A DNA stretch of 64,000 bases from Chloroflexi bacterium HGW-Chloroflexi-6 (GTDB lineage Bacteria; Chloroflexota; Anaerolineae; Anaerolineales; Villigracilaceae), in the NCBI GenBank assembly GCA_002840685.1, contig PHBU01000004.1:186001-250000 (forward strand), written 5' to 3'. The first letter of the stretch is position 1. Each line of letters begins with the position of its first letter. The translations under genes and the position numbers were made by a program. Positions 53,713-62,198 of the stretch are shown here, piece by piece. A model generated the notes under the pieces. That model made no database searches. It saw only the letters and a program-made list of their open reading frames with translations, and was not told the origin of the DNA.

Positions 53713-55115
53713 AAGTTTTTCTTTCTTCGTTCTCGTGAACGTTCTTGAGAGTTGGGGATGCCTTCCATCAGGCGATATTTAGTGACAGCCCGGCGTGAGA
53801 GCGTAAACCCTTGTTTGGAGAGCGCTTTTGTGAGTTCTTCGTCGCTCATCGGGCTATTTTCATGTTGGATCAGGTTTTTTAGCGCGCTGCGGGCGCTTAA
53901 ATTGCGCTCGAAAAAGCGCGCCAGCGGGATGATGTGCCCGTCTGGTAATTGTACTTGTTTCGCGGCGACAGCCCGCGAGATGGTTGATTCGTGGAAGCCC
54001 AGATCGGCGGCCAGTTTGGCGCGAGTCAGCGGCAGCATGTTGCTTGCCCCATGCACGATAAATGGGCGCTGCAAGCCCGCCAGGCGGGCCATGAGCATCT
54101 CCAGGGCGGTCTGGCGCTGGCGCAGGCTTTTGATCAGCAGACGCGCGCGGCCAATCGCTTCATCGAATGCGCCGGTTTCATCTTCGGCGCGGGCCTGCTT
54201 GAAGAGCGGGTTCAGTCTCAGCTGCCCGGCATATGGCAGTGCCAGTTCAATGACCAGGGCCGCGCCAGCGGCATCCAGCCAGCGTAGAACCACGTCTGGG
54301 GTGCGGTAGACAGGCTGCGGGCTGCCCGTTCCGCTCTGCGCACCCCACCAGGCGCGGGCCGGGTAGGGGTTCAGGTTGGCGCCGATAAAATGGGAGGCTG
54401 TCTCGATCTCTTCCAGCGAAAAACCGCTTCTTTTTGCAATCTCGCCCAAGTTATGATGCGCCAGCAGCTCGAAATGCTCCAGGCAGACCTGGGCTGCGCA
54501 GGGCAGGGTTTGGGTTTCGCCCAGGATATGGAGTTGGGCGGAAAGGGCTTCACGCGCCGAGGTCGAGGCGCATCCCAGCGGTTCGCCGCGCTGGATAAGT
54601 TGGCGAACGCGCTCGACCCGTTGCATGGGCATGTGGAAATAGGCCGCCACTTCGCTCGGGGGGATGCCCAACAGGCCGTCTTCGTCGAGCGCTGTCAGCA
54701 AGTGTGCTGCGATCGGGCGATCTTCGAGCGCCAGCTCTGCGGCGATCTGCCCGAGCAGGTGCGCGGCCAGGCTGATGGTTTCGGCTGCTTCGGGGGCTTG
54801 CTGGGAATCGTAAGTTTCGCTGCGGCGGCCGGGGACGGATTCGTGAAAATCGGCAACGGGGGCGCTGAAGACGATTACCTGGGCTTCGGAGCGTGCCGCG
54901 CAAACCGGGCAGATGCCGGGTTTTGCGCTTTTCCTGCCGCAGGCCGGGCAGCGCGGGGCGTTGGTCAACTCCAGGGCCGGGTTTTCTGAAAGCTCGCGTT
55001 CGATTGACTGGCGCAGTTCATCACTCGTCAGGTGCAGCAGATTCATAGTCTGCATCAGACTGGCGGCAGTTTGCGGGCGCTGGGTGGTCAGGGGTCGTTG
55101 AATTTGTTGTAGCAT
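53709..55115 (-). CDS. rpoN: RNA polymerase sigma-54 factor with zinc-ribbon insert
   Basis: A 468-residue sigma-54. Region I (residues about 12-50) has LMQTMNLLHLTSDEL and ENPALEL. A zinc ribbon with Cys56, Cys59, Cys69 and Cys72 (CPAC, CPVC) replaces the usual acidic region II. The core-binding domain and HTH follow, and the RpoN box is SRRAVTKYRLMEGIP (normally ARRTVAKYRE-like). It directs transcription from -24/-12 promoters and needs an AAA+ activator, encoded in the same operon. Its own promoter is a sigma-54 site. Confidence 0.93.
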   Translation of the reverse strand: MLQQIQRPLTTQRPQTAASLMQTMNLLHLTSDELRQSIERELSENPALELTNAPRCPACGRKSAKPGICPVCAARSEAQVIVFSAPVADFHESVPGRRSETYDSQQAPEAAETISLAAHLLGQIAAELALEDRPIAAHLLTALDEDGLLGIPPSEVAAYFHMPMQRVERVRQLIQRGEPLGCASTSAREALSAQLHILGETQTLPCAAQVCLEHFELLAHHNLGEIAKRSGFSLEEIETASHFIGANLNPYPARAWWGAQSGTGSPQPVYRTPDVVLRWLDAAGAALVIELALPYAGQLRLNPLFKQARAEDETGAFDEAIGRARLLIKSLRQRQTALEMLMARLAGLQRPFIVHGASNMLPLTRAKLAADLGFHESTISRAVAAKQVQLPDGHIIPLARFFERNLSARSALKNLIQHENSPMSDEELTKALSKQGFTLSRRAVTKYRLMEGIPNSQERSRERRKKNL

Positions 55116-55123
55116 CGTGTAAC

Positions 55124-55161
55124 CAATCTTTAATGATTGTAGCGATTTATATTAAAGATTG
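55124..55161. repeat. Inverted repeat in the rpoN leader
   Basis: An 11-bp perfect inverted repeat, CAATCTTTAAT (55124-55134) and ATTAAAGATTG (55151-55161), with a 16-base spacer. It covers the predicted transcription start and touches the -12 element, so it may be an operator or a 5' mRNA hairpin. Confidence 0.65.
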
Positions 55162-55176
55162 CAAGTTTTGTGCCAA
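55161..55176 (-). promoter_or_regulatory. Sigma-54 (-24/-12) promoter of rpoN operon
   Basis: Minus-strand TTGGCACAAAACTTGC matches TGGCAC-N5-TTGC exactly, with the invariant GG and GC separated by ten bases. Transcription should start near 55149, about 34 bases before the rpoN ATG. It makes the sigma-54 operon self-activating. Confidence 0.88.
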
Positions 55177-55183
55177 GTTTGAG

Positions 55184-55219
55184 TAAAAAAATAAGTCGGG
55201 CAAAAGTTGCCCGACTTAT
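55184..55219 (-). terminator. Rho-independent terminator of the CoA-transferase gene
   Basis: Perfect 13-bp stem ATAAGTCGGGCAA/TTGCCCGACTTAT with a three-base loop, followed on the minus strand by TTTTTT. It isolates the rpoN operon from the gene upstream. Confidence 0.93.
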
Positions 55220-55224
55220 GATCT

Positions 55225-56127
55225 TTAATAATTGCCGTAATTGACCGCTTCGCTCATCAGCGGGGGCACGGCGAGCTGGGTGTGTTTTTCTGCGCCGAGC
55301 TTTTGCCAGTAGGCTTCGCGGTTTTCAACGCCGAAAACCCATTCATCCAGATATTGTTGGGTCAAGGCTGGGTCGGCTGAGATCTTGTCCCATTCGAGAT
55401 AGAACTCGTTGTCGCGGTCGTAATAGCCCTGGGCATAACTGGGGTGGGCTGCATAAGGCACATGGCAAACCGCGCTGACGATGAATCCCGGGATCATGGT
55501 GCGGTTGGGGTCAGAGCGGATGACGCTTTCATCGACGATCTCTTCGGCGGTCAGGATAACTTTCTTCGCGGCGAAGGCGACTTCCTTCTGCTCGCCGACG
55601 ATGCCCCACAAATGTGCGTTGCCATTCGCGTCGGCGCGCTGAACGTGAACGATGGCTACGTCCGGGTTAAGGGCCGGGACGGTGATAACTTCCCCTCCGC
55701 TGTAGGGGTCGGTAACGCGCTTGATATTGGGGTTGGCGGCTTCAAGAGATGTTGCGCCGGTCTGATTCATGGGCAGGAAGGGTAACCCGCTGGCCCCGGC
55801 TTGCAGGCGGGTGATCATGCCAAAGTGTGAGTATTCTTCCCATTCCAACTGACCTTTTTCGATGGCAGTCCGGACGATGCGCAGGGAGCCCACACCGGGG
55901 TTGCCCATATACGAGAAGATCACCTTTTTGGCGCATCCGGCGGCAACCATCTGATCGTAGATCAGGTCGGGTGTGGCGCGAGCCAGGGTCAGGTTCTTCT
56001 TGCCCTGGCGGATGATCTCATGCCCGGCGGCAAACGGGATCAGGTGGGTGAATCCGGCAGCATACAGGGTGTCGCCATCTTGCACATAGGCGGCGATAGC
56101 TTCTTTCATGGAGAGAATTTTGCTCAT
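55225..56127 (-). CDS. CoA-transferase subunit A (glutaconate CoA-transferase-like)
   Basis: A 300-residue family I CoA-transferase alpha subunit related to GctA/IpdA: DGDTLYAAGFTHLIPFAAGHEI, YMGNPGVGSLRIVR and IVHVQRADANGNAHLWG. In this family the catalytic Glu lies on the B subunit. No B subunit gene is next to it: a terminator and the rpoN operon follow and a small membrane protein gene precedes it. Either B is elsewhere or the protein works alone on an unknown acid. Confidence 0.85.
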   Translation of the reverse strand: MSKILSMKEAIAAYVQDGDTLYAAGFTHLIPFAAGHEIIRQGKKNLTLARATPDLIYDQMVAAGCAKKVIFSYMGNPGVGSLRIVRTAIEKGQLEWEEYSHFGMITRLQAGASGLPFLPMNQTGATSLEAANPNIKRVTDPYSGGEVITVPALNPDVAIVHVQRADANGNAHLWGIVGEQKEVAFAAKKVILTAEEIVDESVIRSDPNRTMIPGFIVSAVCHVPYAAHPSYAQGYYDRDNEFYLEWDKISADPALTQQYLDEWVFGVENREAYWQKLGAEKHTQLAVPPLMSEAVNYGNY

Positions 56128-56142
56128 TTGAGTTCCTTGAGT

Positions 56143-56427
56143 TTATTTTTTCTTTTTAGATGCTTCTGCGCGTTTGGCTTTGGCTTCGCGCTGTTTTTGA
56201 GCCAACTTGCGTAACCCTTCAAAGCGCGCGCCTGGTTTGGGCGGCGGCGCAGTGATGCGCTTGAAATACCAGCCCAGCACCAGGCTGATGACGCTGATAA
56301 AGAAAAATGTGAACTTGGTTTCGTTCCCCATATCTGAAACAATGAACAGCCACATCAGGCCGATCCCTATCAGCAGGAAAAAAGTGCCAATGCGGGAGAT
56401 AAAATCTTTGCGATCGCCTTCTTCCAT
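56143..56427 (-). CDS. Small two-TM membrane protein of unknown function
   Basis: A 94-residue protein with two hydrophobic helices (IGTFFLLIGIGLMWLFIVS and FTFFFISVISLVLGWYF) and a basic C-terminal tail (KLAQKQREAKAKRAEASKKK). I do not recognise the family. It lies 15 bases before the CoA-transferase gene on the same strand. Confidence 0.65.
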   Translation of the reverse strand: MEEGDRKDFISRIGTFFLLIGIGLMWLFIVSDMGNETKFTFFFISVISLVLGWYFKRITAPPPKPGARFEGLRKLAQKQREAKAKRAEASKKKK

Positions 56428-56467
56428 CTCTTGCCTCGCCAGTTGAAAGGATAATGCAATTCTAAAC

Positions 56468-56500
56468 CAAAAAGCCCCTTCCCGGTTGCCGGGAAGGGGC
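56468..56500 (-). terminator. Rho-independent terminator of the aldehyde dehydrogenase gene
   Basis: Perfect 12-bp stem GCCCCTTCCCGG/CCGGGAAGGGGC with a three-base loop, followed on the minus strand by TTTTTGG. Confidence 0.92.
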
Positions 56501-56516
56501 CAAAGTGATGAAATTC

Positions 56517-58088
56517 CTATTTGATCCGTGTGCGGATCTGTTCGTGCATGTAGAGCGGGAGATAGTAATGGCCGCCAGCGTTCTTGCCGCTCGAGCCGGA
56601 CCCTTTCCAGCCGCCGAAAGGTTGAAAGCCGGGCCAGGCGCCGGTAGTGGCTCCCTGTGGGCGGTTGGCGTAGGTTACACCGGCTTCGATCTTATCGTAG
56701 AACCAGTCGACTTCATTCTCCGCGCCGTAGAAACCAGCTGTCAGGCCGTAGTTGACATCGTTGGCGATGCCCATGGCCTGCTCGAGACTGTCCACTTTGC
56801 CGATGGTGGCGATTGGCAGGAACATCTCCTGTTTCCACAGGCGATGGCTGAAGGGCACATCGACCGCGAAGGTTGGCTCGCAGAAGTAGCCCTTATCGTA
56901 CAGGCCGCCGCTGCGAACTTTGCCGCCCGTCAGGAAGGCGCCGGCTTGCGAGAGTTCTTCGTTGAATTCCTTAAATTCAGTGTAAACGGAAGCATTGATG
57001 ACCGGACCGGTGGTGGCTGTTCGCTCGGTCGGATCGCCGATGACCAGTTTTTCGGTCAGTTCTTTCAGGCGGGCAAGCAGATCATTGTAGACTGGCCCTT
57101 CGACCAGTACGCGGCTGGCGGCGGAGCATTTTTGTCCCTGCAAGCCAAAGGCCGAGCGCACGATGCCGATCGCGGCTCGTTCCAGATCCGCGTTGCGCGA
57201 GACGATGACCGGGTTTTTGCCGCCCAGTTCAAGGATGGTGGGGCGCACATAGTTGCCGTTGGCGAAGTCGCGGTACATCTTCATGCCGACATCGAAGGAG
57301 CCGGTGAAGGTGACGCCGTCCACTTCGGGGCTGTCAACCAGGGCCTGGCCGAGGGTGCGGCCCGGGCCGGTGACGAAGTTGACCACGCCTTCGGGCAGAC
57401 CGGCATCGCGGAAGCAATCTGCCAGCAGACGCACGATCCAGGGGGTGTCGGTGGCTGGTTTGAGCACAACCGTGTTGCCGGCGGCCAGGGCTGCGCCCAT
57501 TGGGCCACCGCTCAGGGCAAAGGGGAAGTTGAAGGGGCTGATGACCAGCCAAACGCCGTAGGGCCGCAGCATCGAGATATTGGTCGAGTCGTAGCCGACC
57601 AGCGGATCTTTGCCCATGGGCACGATGAATCCGTCGTTCTTTTCCATTTGGTGACACGAATAGCTAATCAGGTCGGCGGTTTCCTGTACGTCGCCCAGGG
57701 CTTCCATTCGGTTTTTGCCGACTTCGAGGCTCATGGCTGCGCCCAGTTCGAAGATGCGTTCTTCGATCAGGGCGGCGGCTTTGCGCAGCAGTTCAACGCG
57801 CTTTTGCCAGGGCATGTGGCTCCAGGCGGGGAAGGCTGCGCGGGCGGCCTGCATGGCGGCCTGGGCGTGTTTTTGGTTGCCTTTTTGCATGACTGCCAGT
57901 GTCCAGTCGGTATTGACGGGGGAGTGGTCTTCGAATTTCTCGTCCGCAAATACATCTTTGCCGTCGATCAGCATGGCATATTCCGCGCCAAACCTGGCTT
58001 TGACCCTGTGCAACGCTGCATCGTATTGAGTATGCAGTTCTTCCGGTGGGTTGAACATGGTTGCATAGGTCAGTTTGAAATCGGTCAT
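56517..58088 (-). CDS. L-glutamate gamma-semialdehyde (P5C) dehydrogenase
   Basis: A 523-residue aldehyde dehydrogenase. NAD-binding and catalytic motifs include SPFNFPFALSGGPMG, FTGSFDVG, ELGGKNPVIV (catalytic Glu), GQKCSAASR (nucleophilic Cys) and the C-terminal PFGGWKGSG. Length and the SPFNFP and GQKCSAASR motifs fit 1-pyrroline-5-carboxylate dehydrogenases (RocA/PruA C-terminal half), which oxidise glutamate semialdehyde to glutamate with NAD+. No proline dehydrogenase gene is adjacent. AGGAGG lies just upstream of the ATG. Confidence 0.88.
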   Translation of the reverse strand: MTDFKLTYATMFNPPEELHTQYDAALHRVKARFGAEYAMLIDGKDVFADEKFEDHSPVNTDWTLAVMQKGNQKHAQAAMQAARAAFPAWSHMPWQKRVELLRKAAALIEERIFELGAAMSLEVGKNRMEALGDVQETADLISYSCHQMEKNDGFIVPMGKDPLVGYDSTNISMLRPYGVWLVISPFNFPFALSGGPMGAALAAGNTVVLKPATDTPWIVRLLADCFRDAGLPEGVVNFVTGPGRTLGQALVDSPEVDGVTFTGSFDVGMKMYRDFANGNYVRPTILELGGKNPVIVSRNADLERAAIGIVRSAFGLQGQKCSAASRVLVEGPVYNDLLARLKELTEKLVIGDPTERTATTGPVINASVYTEFKEFNEELSQAGAFLTGGKVRSGGLYDKGYFCEPTFAVDVPFSHRLWKQEMFLPIATIGKVDSLEQAMGIANDVNYGLTAGFYGAENEVDWFYDKIEAGVTYANRPQGATTGAWPGFQPFGGWKGSGSSGKNAGGHYYLPLYMHEQIRTRIK

Positions 58089-58194
58089 ACAAAAACCTCC
58101 TGTGGTTTGGGAAATGTGTGTGTGAGATAAATTGGATAATTTTTATCTTATCCATCTGTAAGTATAGCCGAAGCGCGGCCGAGAGTCAAAAAAA

Positions 58195-58223
58195 TGGATA
58201 TGCGTACTATAACGGGTTATAAT
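58195..58223 (+). promoter_or_regulatory. Sigma-70 promoter of the ABC transporter genes
   Basis: TGGATA (58195-58200), a 17-base spacer and perfect TATAAT (58218-58223). The inverted repeat at 58231-58252 starts eight bases after it, over the expected transcription start. Confidence 0.55.
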
Positions 58224-58230
58224 CTCTCAA

Positions 58231-58252
58231 TTGTCCGATCAGGATCGGACAA
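58231..58252. promoter_or_regulatory. 22-bp inverted repeat, probable operator
   Basis: TTGTCCGATC-AG-GATCGGACAA is a perfect 10-bp inverted repeat at the predicted +1 region of the ABC transporter transcript. It has no T tract after it in either direction, so it is unlikely to be a terminator. A dimeric repressor (TetR- or GntR-like) would fit; no such gene is adjacent. Confidence 0.6.
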
Positions 58253-58278
58253 AAAACATTCGGGATAATATAATTTCC

Positions 58279-59052
58279 ATGAGCTTTGAGTGCATAAATG
58301 TTTCACAAACATACTCTTCCAAGACCGCCGTCGAAGCCTTGGAAGGAGTGACGTTTTCTGTTGCCCAGAATGAATTTGTTTGTATTGTTGGCCCCAGCGG
58401 TTGTGGAAAAACTACGTTGCTGAAGTTGATCGCGGGGCTGCTTCAGCCTTCGCATGGCCGCATTATTTTTCCTCTGGAAGCAGATGCTTCGCGCCCTAGA
58501 ACTGCCATGGTTTTTCAGAGCCAGGGGCTTTTCCCGTGGATGTCAGTGCTGGAAAATGTTGCCTTCGGTCTGGAAATGCGCGGAATGCCGCAAAAAGAGC
58601 GGAATGCCCGCGCCAGCGACTTTGTAAATCGGGTCGGGTTGGGCGACTTCCTGCATGCCTATCCTCACCAGCTTTCAGGGGGCATGCGCCAGCGGGTGGC
58701 CATCTTGCGTGCTTTTTTGTCTGATCCGCAAATTCTTTTAATGGATGAACCGTTTGGTGCGCTAGATGCGCAAACGCGGATTTTGATGCAGCAGGAGCTG
58801 TTGAACACCTGGCGTGAAAACCCAAAAACTGTGGTTTATATTACCCATGACATCGAAGAAGCGATTTTGCTGGCAGATCGCATCCTTGTCATGAGCGGCC
58901 GGCCGGGGACCATCCGGGCTGATATGCCTGTGATGCTGCCACGCCCGCGCAGCCTGGATACCAGGGCAAACCCTGAATTTGAGCACCTTCATCGGCAGAT
59001 TTGGGACTTAATCGAGGTGGAAGTTCGCCGCGGCCTCAGGTTGGTTGAATGA
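58279..59052 (+). CDS. NitT/TauT-family ABC transporter ATPase
   Basis: A 257-residue ATPase of the SsuB/TauB type. Walker A GPSGCGKTT, Q-loop FQSQGLFPW, signature LSGGMRQRVAI, Walker B ILLMDEPFGALD and the switch His in VYITHDIEEA are all intact. It would drive import of nitrate-, sulfonate-, taurine- or pyrimidine-type small molecules. ATG 58279 matches the family N-terminus. It overlaps the permease gene as ATGA. Confidence 0.9.
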   Translation: MSFECINVSQTYSSKTAVEALEGVTFSVAQNEFVCIVGPSGCGKTTLLKLIAGLLQPSHGRIIFPLEADASRPRTAMVFQSQGLFPWMSVLENVAFGLEMRGMPQKERNARASDFVNRVGLGDFLHAYPHQLSGGMRQRVAILRAFLSDPQILLMDEPFGALDAQTRILMQQELLNTWRENPKTVVYITHDIEEAILLADRILVMSGRPGTIRADMPVMLPRPRSLDTRANPEFEHLHRQIWDLIEVEVRRGLRLVE

Positions 59053-59846
59053 AAACAGACAAGAAAGCATCTCCGCGTTTTCAGGCCCAAATATCCTGGA
59101 GCAGCGTGATCGTTTTGCTGGCATTTACCGTGCTGTGGGAGATGCTGGCAAGATTGGGCGTTATCTCGAAGCTGTTTTTCCCGCCTCCGCTGGTCATCGT
59201 GCAGACCCTGTTCAAGATGATCCTGTCTGGCCGGCTGCTGGAGCATCTCACTGTTTCGTTAGGGCGCATCGGCCTGGGTATTTTTATCGGGATTATTTTT
59301 GGCGTTCCGCTCGGAATTATGATGGGCTGGCTTCCAAAATTGCGTGCCATATTCGACCCGTTAATCGCTTCGCTGCACCCCATTCCGAAAATTGCCATTT
59401 TCCCGATCATATTGATCATTTTTGGCATTGGTGAAACGGCCAATATCGTAGTTATTGCTGTTTCTGCATTTTTCCCCGCCGTGGTTAATAGCATGACGGG
59501 TGTAATGCATATTGATCCGGTTTATTTTGAAGTGGCAAAAAATTATGGGGCCAATCGATTAAAGACATTTACGAGAATACTTTTACCAGGCAGTCTGCCG
59601 ATGGTACTGAGCGGAATCCGGCTTGCGGCGAATACCGGTCTCTTGATTGCGATTGCGGTCGAGCTGGTTTCTGCCAAACGGGGACTGGGAGTTTTGATCT
59701 GGTTTTCCTGGCAGACTTTGCGTGTCGAAGAATTGTACGCCACCCTGATTGTTGTTGCCTTGCTGGGTACCCTGTTCAACGTTGGCCTCAAATATCTAAG
59801 CATGTATCTGGCGCCCTGGGCGTACGATCAGAATGTCCAAGATTAG
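59049..59846 (+). CDS. NitT/TauT-family ABC transporter permease
   Basis: A 265-residue permease of the SsuC/TauC type with six TM helices and the EAA-like loop VYFEVAKNYGANRLKTFTRILLPGSLP. It pairs with the ATPase upstream. The substrate-binding protein gene that usually completes the operon is missing within the window, so specificity cannot be assigned. Confidence 0.88.
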   Translation: MKTDKKASPRFQAQISWSSVIVLLAFTVLWEMLARLGVISKLFFPPPLVIVQTLFKMILSGRLLEHLTVSLGRIGLGIFIGIIFGVPLGIMMGWLPKLRAIFDPLIASLHPIPKIAIFPIILIIFGIGETANIVVIAVSAFFPAVVNSMTGVMHIDPVYFEVAKNYGANRLKTFTRILLPGSLPMVLSGIRLAANTGLLIAIAVELVSAKRGLGVLIWFSWQTLRVEELYATLIVVALLGTLFNVGLKYLSMYLAPWAYDQNVQD

Positions 59847-59881
59847 CTAATATTTTCCCCAGCAACCAATAGTTGTATTTG

Positions 59882-59918
59882 AAAGAGAGCCAACCTGACC
59901 TTTAGGCTGGCTTTCTTT
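59882..59918. terminator. Bidirectional terminator between permease and GT4 genes
   Basis: An imperfect stem AGCCAACCT/AGGCTGGCT (one mismatch) flanked by AAAG and CTTT extensions. It can serve both the permease (plus) and the glycosyltransferase (minus) transcripts. Confidence 0.65.
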
Positions 59919-61017
59919 GGTAAATTTCCATGTTTTGCTCGAGAATTTTCTCGATCGAAAATTTTTGGCGAACCTGATCCTGGCCGGCCAGCCCCATCTT
60001 TTGCATGGTTTGAGGGTTGTCAATCAGAAGCAAGACTGCGGCGGCAAGCGCTTTGGGGTTATTGGGTGGGATCAAAAGCCCATTTACGCCGGGCTGGACA
60101 ATCTCGCGGCAGCCGGGCATGTCGGTGGCGATAATTGGGCGGGCATGGGCGCTGGCCTCAATCAGGGATCTCGGGATTCCTTCGCCGTATGAAGTTGGCA
60201 GGCACACAATGTGGGCTTGCTGATAAACCTGGGCCATATCGTCCACCCAGCCCCACCATTCCACGCTGCCGCTTTTTACCCAGCCGTCCAGCACTGCGCG
60301 ATGAATTGCATCAAGATCTTCGGTTGAGATATCTCCAACCAGAACGAAGCGAATATCTTTCCGAACCTGTCGCACCTGTTGAGCCGCATCAACAAAAACT
60401 TTTATCCCCTTGCTCCATAGCATTCGGCCAGATAGCACAACCAAAAAAGGTGGTACTGCGCCGATATTTACCGTTTCCTTTGGAACGACAACCCCGGAGC
60501 CGGTCACCATGTGGGTATGTTCTTCTTGAACGATCTTGTTGGAGATGAAAAAGGAGCGATCATCGGGATTTTGAAAGATGACCCGTGTGTTTTTAAGGGC
60601 TGATCGATACAGAGAAATGATAAGTGGGCGCAAAACTCGGGTGGTCAGATTGTTGCTGGAAAATATATACCCCAGACCGGTGATGTTATTGATAACCTGC
60701 TTTATTCCAAGTAAGCGCGCCACCCAGGAACCATATAGAACGCATTTAATCGTAAAGTGACTGACGATATCTGGTTTTTCACTGCGGTAATGCCAATAGA
60801 TTTGAGAAATTGTCCAAAGGTCGTAAAAAGGGTTAAGCCCGCGTGCCGCGATATCGATGTTGGCCCATTTCAAACCTCGCGCAACCAGGTGTGAAGTGAA
60901 TTTGTCTTTTGGGGAAAGCGCAACGATACTATTTCCGCGCAGGCGCAGATGCTCGATCAACTCGAGTCGATAATTGTATAAATTCCAACTTGTATTTGCC
61001 AAGAATATGATTTTCAT
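59902..61017 (-). CDS. Glycosyltransferase family 4
   Basis: A 371-residue GT-B enzyme. The N-terminus MKIIFLANTSWNLYNYRLEL matches the N-terminal GT4 subfamily of PssF/WcaL-like enzymes. The donor domain has FLVVLSGRMLWSKGIKVFVD, VLVGDIS and LPTSYGEGIPRSLIEASAHA, the last with the E-x7-E motif. It begins a second polysaccharide gene group, 44 bases after the next GT4 gene. Confidence 0.88.
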   Translation of the reverse strand: MKIIFLANTSWNLYNYRLELIEHLRLRGNSIVALSPKDKFTSHLVARGLKWANIDIAARGLNPFYDLWTISQIYWHYRSEKPDIVSHFTIKCVLYGSWVARLLGIKQVINNITGLGYIFSSNNLTTRVLRPLIISLYRSALKNTRVIFQNPDDRSFFISNKIVQEEHTHMVTGSGVVVPKETVNIGAVPPFLVVLSGRMLWSKGIKVFVDAAQQVRQVRKDIRFVLVGDISTEDLDAIHRAVLDGWVKSGSVEWWGWVDDMAQVYQQAHIVCLPTSYGEGIPRSLIEASAHARPIIATDMPGCREIVQPGVNGLLIPPNNPKALAAAVLLLIDNPQTMQKMGLAGQDQVRQKFSIEKILEQNMEIYQRKPA

Positions 61018-61061
61018 CTTCTCGCGATTTTTATTTGCTCTATGATCCCGCCATCCAGATA

Positions 61062-62198
61062 TCAGGATACGCCTTTGTGGATGACTCTATTGTAAATGGA
61101 CAGGTATTTTTCAGCAGTGCTTTGAAGACTAAAATTTTCCTGAATTCTTCTCCGGGCAGATAGTCCCAAGAAGGCGCGTTCCTGTTGATGCAGATTCAGC
61201 AGTATATTGCATCCTCTTGTTATTTCTGATGCCGAGTTGGGGATAACGCAAATTCCGGTTTTTTCAACGATCCTGGCTTGATCGCCAACATTTGTTACTA
61301 CGCAGGGCACCTGGCACGCCATCGCTTCACAAACTGTCAGCGGTAGAGCTTCTTCAAGTGAGCTTGAAACAAAGATATCGAACCCTGGCAGTATTTTATC
61401 CAGGCCGTCTTGCGGCCCCAAAAGATGAATATGATCCCTGAGATTTGTTGGTGCAATCCAATGAGTCAACTTCTGGTTTTCTGCATCGATGCCAGATCCG
61501 CACATCACAAAATGCAATTCAGGGTGCAACTTTAGAAGTTCACTGGCTGCTTGAATGAATACTAAATGCCCTTTTGCCGGGTGAAAGCGGCCACAGTGGC
61601 CAATGATGGTTGCCGATTCTGGAATATGAAGATTTGTGCGCAATTCCTGGCGAATAATTTCATTTGGTTGAAAACGTATTGTATCAACTCCGTTTTGCGC
61701 CAGGGTCAGCTTAGCGGGCGAAAACCCCCGAGCAAGATGACTGTCATATGCGCTTTGTGAACAGCATATGATCTGGCTGGGAACAAAACCAGAGATTAAT
61801 TTGTTAATTTGAACTACTGCCTGTGTGGCAGGTTTTAGTAAATGATTTTGCCCCGCCGTGTGGTGAATCCCCCACACTACCGGTACTCTGCTGAGCCGGG
61901 CAGCGAGCCCACCGGCTAAATCGGCGTGATACAACCAGGTTTGCACAATGTCTGGTTGAAAGCGCCGGATTAAACTCCGCAATTTAGCAAATCCAGTCAG
62001 CAATGACCGCCCCTGGTGCATGTTTAGTATCTCGACAGGGATGTTTTGTGATCCAAGCTGTTTTGCAAATGCGTTCTGAGATGTCATTGAGACGATAAGG
62101 TTGCTGACTCCACGATGCTGAAACTGAAGCGCCAGTTCTGTTAGCATCGTTTGCGCGCCGCCATGATCCAGACTGGTGATGACATGCAGTATCTTCAT
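61062..62198 (-). CDS. Glycosyltransferase family 4
   Basis: A 378-residue GT-B enzyme. LHVITSLDHGGAQTMLTEL is the usual N-terminal glycine-rich loop, and the donor domain has IGHCGRFHPAKGHLVFIQAA, FVMCGSG and VSSSLEEALPLTVCEAMACQ with E-x7-E. It overlaps the next gene by four bases. Donor unknown. Confidence 0.9.
   Translation of the reverse strand: MKILHVITSLDHGGAQTMLTELALQFQHRGVSNLIVSMTSQNAFAKQLGSQNIPVEILNMHQGRSLLTGFAKLRSLIRRFQPDIVQTWLYHADLAGGLAARLSRVPVVWGIHHTAGQNHLLKPATQAVVQINKLISGFVPSQIICCSQSAYDSHLARGFSPAKLTLAQNGVDTIRFQPNEIIRQELRTNLHIPESATIIGHCGRFHPAKGHLVFIQAASELLKLHPELHFVMCGSGIDAENQKLTHWIAPTNLRDHIHLLGPQDGLDKILPGFDIFVSSSLEEALPLTVCEAMACQVPCVVTNVGDQARIVEKTGICVIPNSASEITRGCNILLNLHQQERAFLGLSARRRIQENFSLQSTAEKYLSIYNRVIHKGVS

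Noticed and set aside
56505-58130. 541-codon plus-strand open frame opposite the aldehyde dehydrogenase
   Set aside because: It is the mirror of a clear aldehyde dehydrogenase with all catalytic motifs on the minus strand; the plus reading has no recognisable domain.
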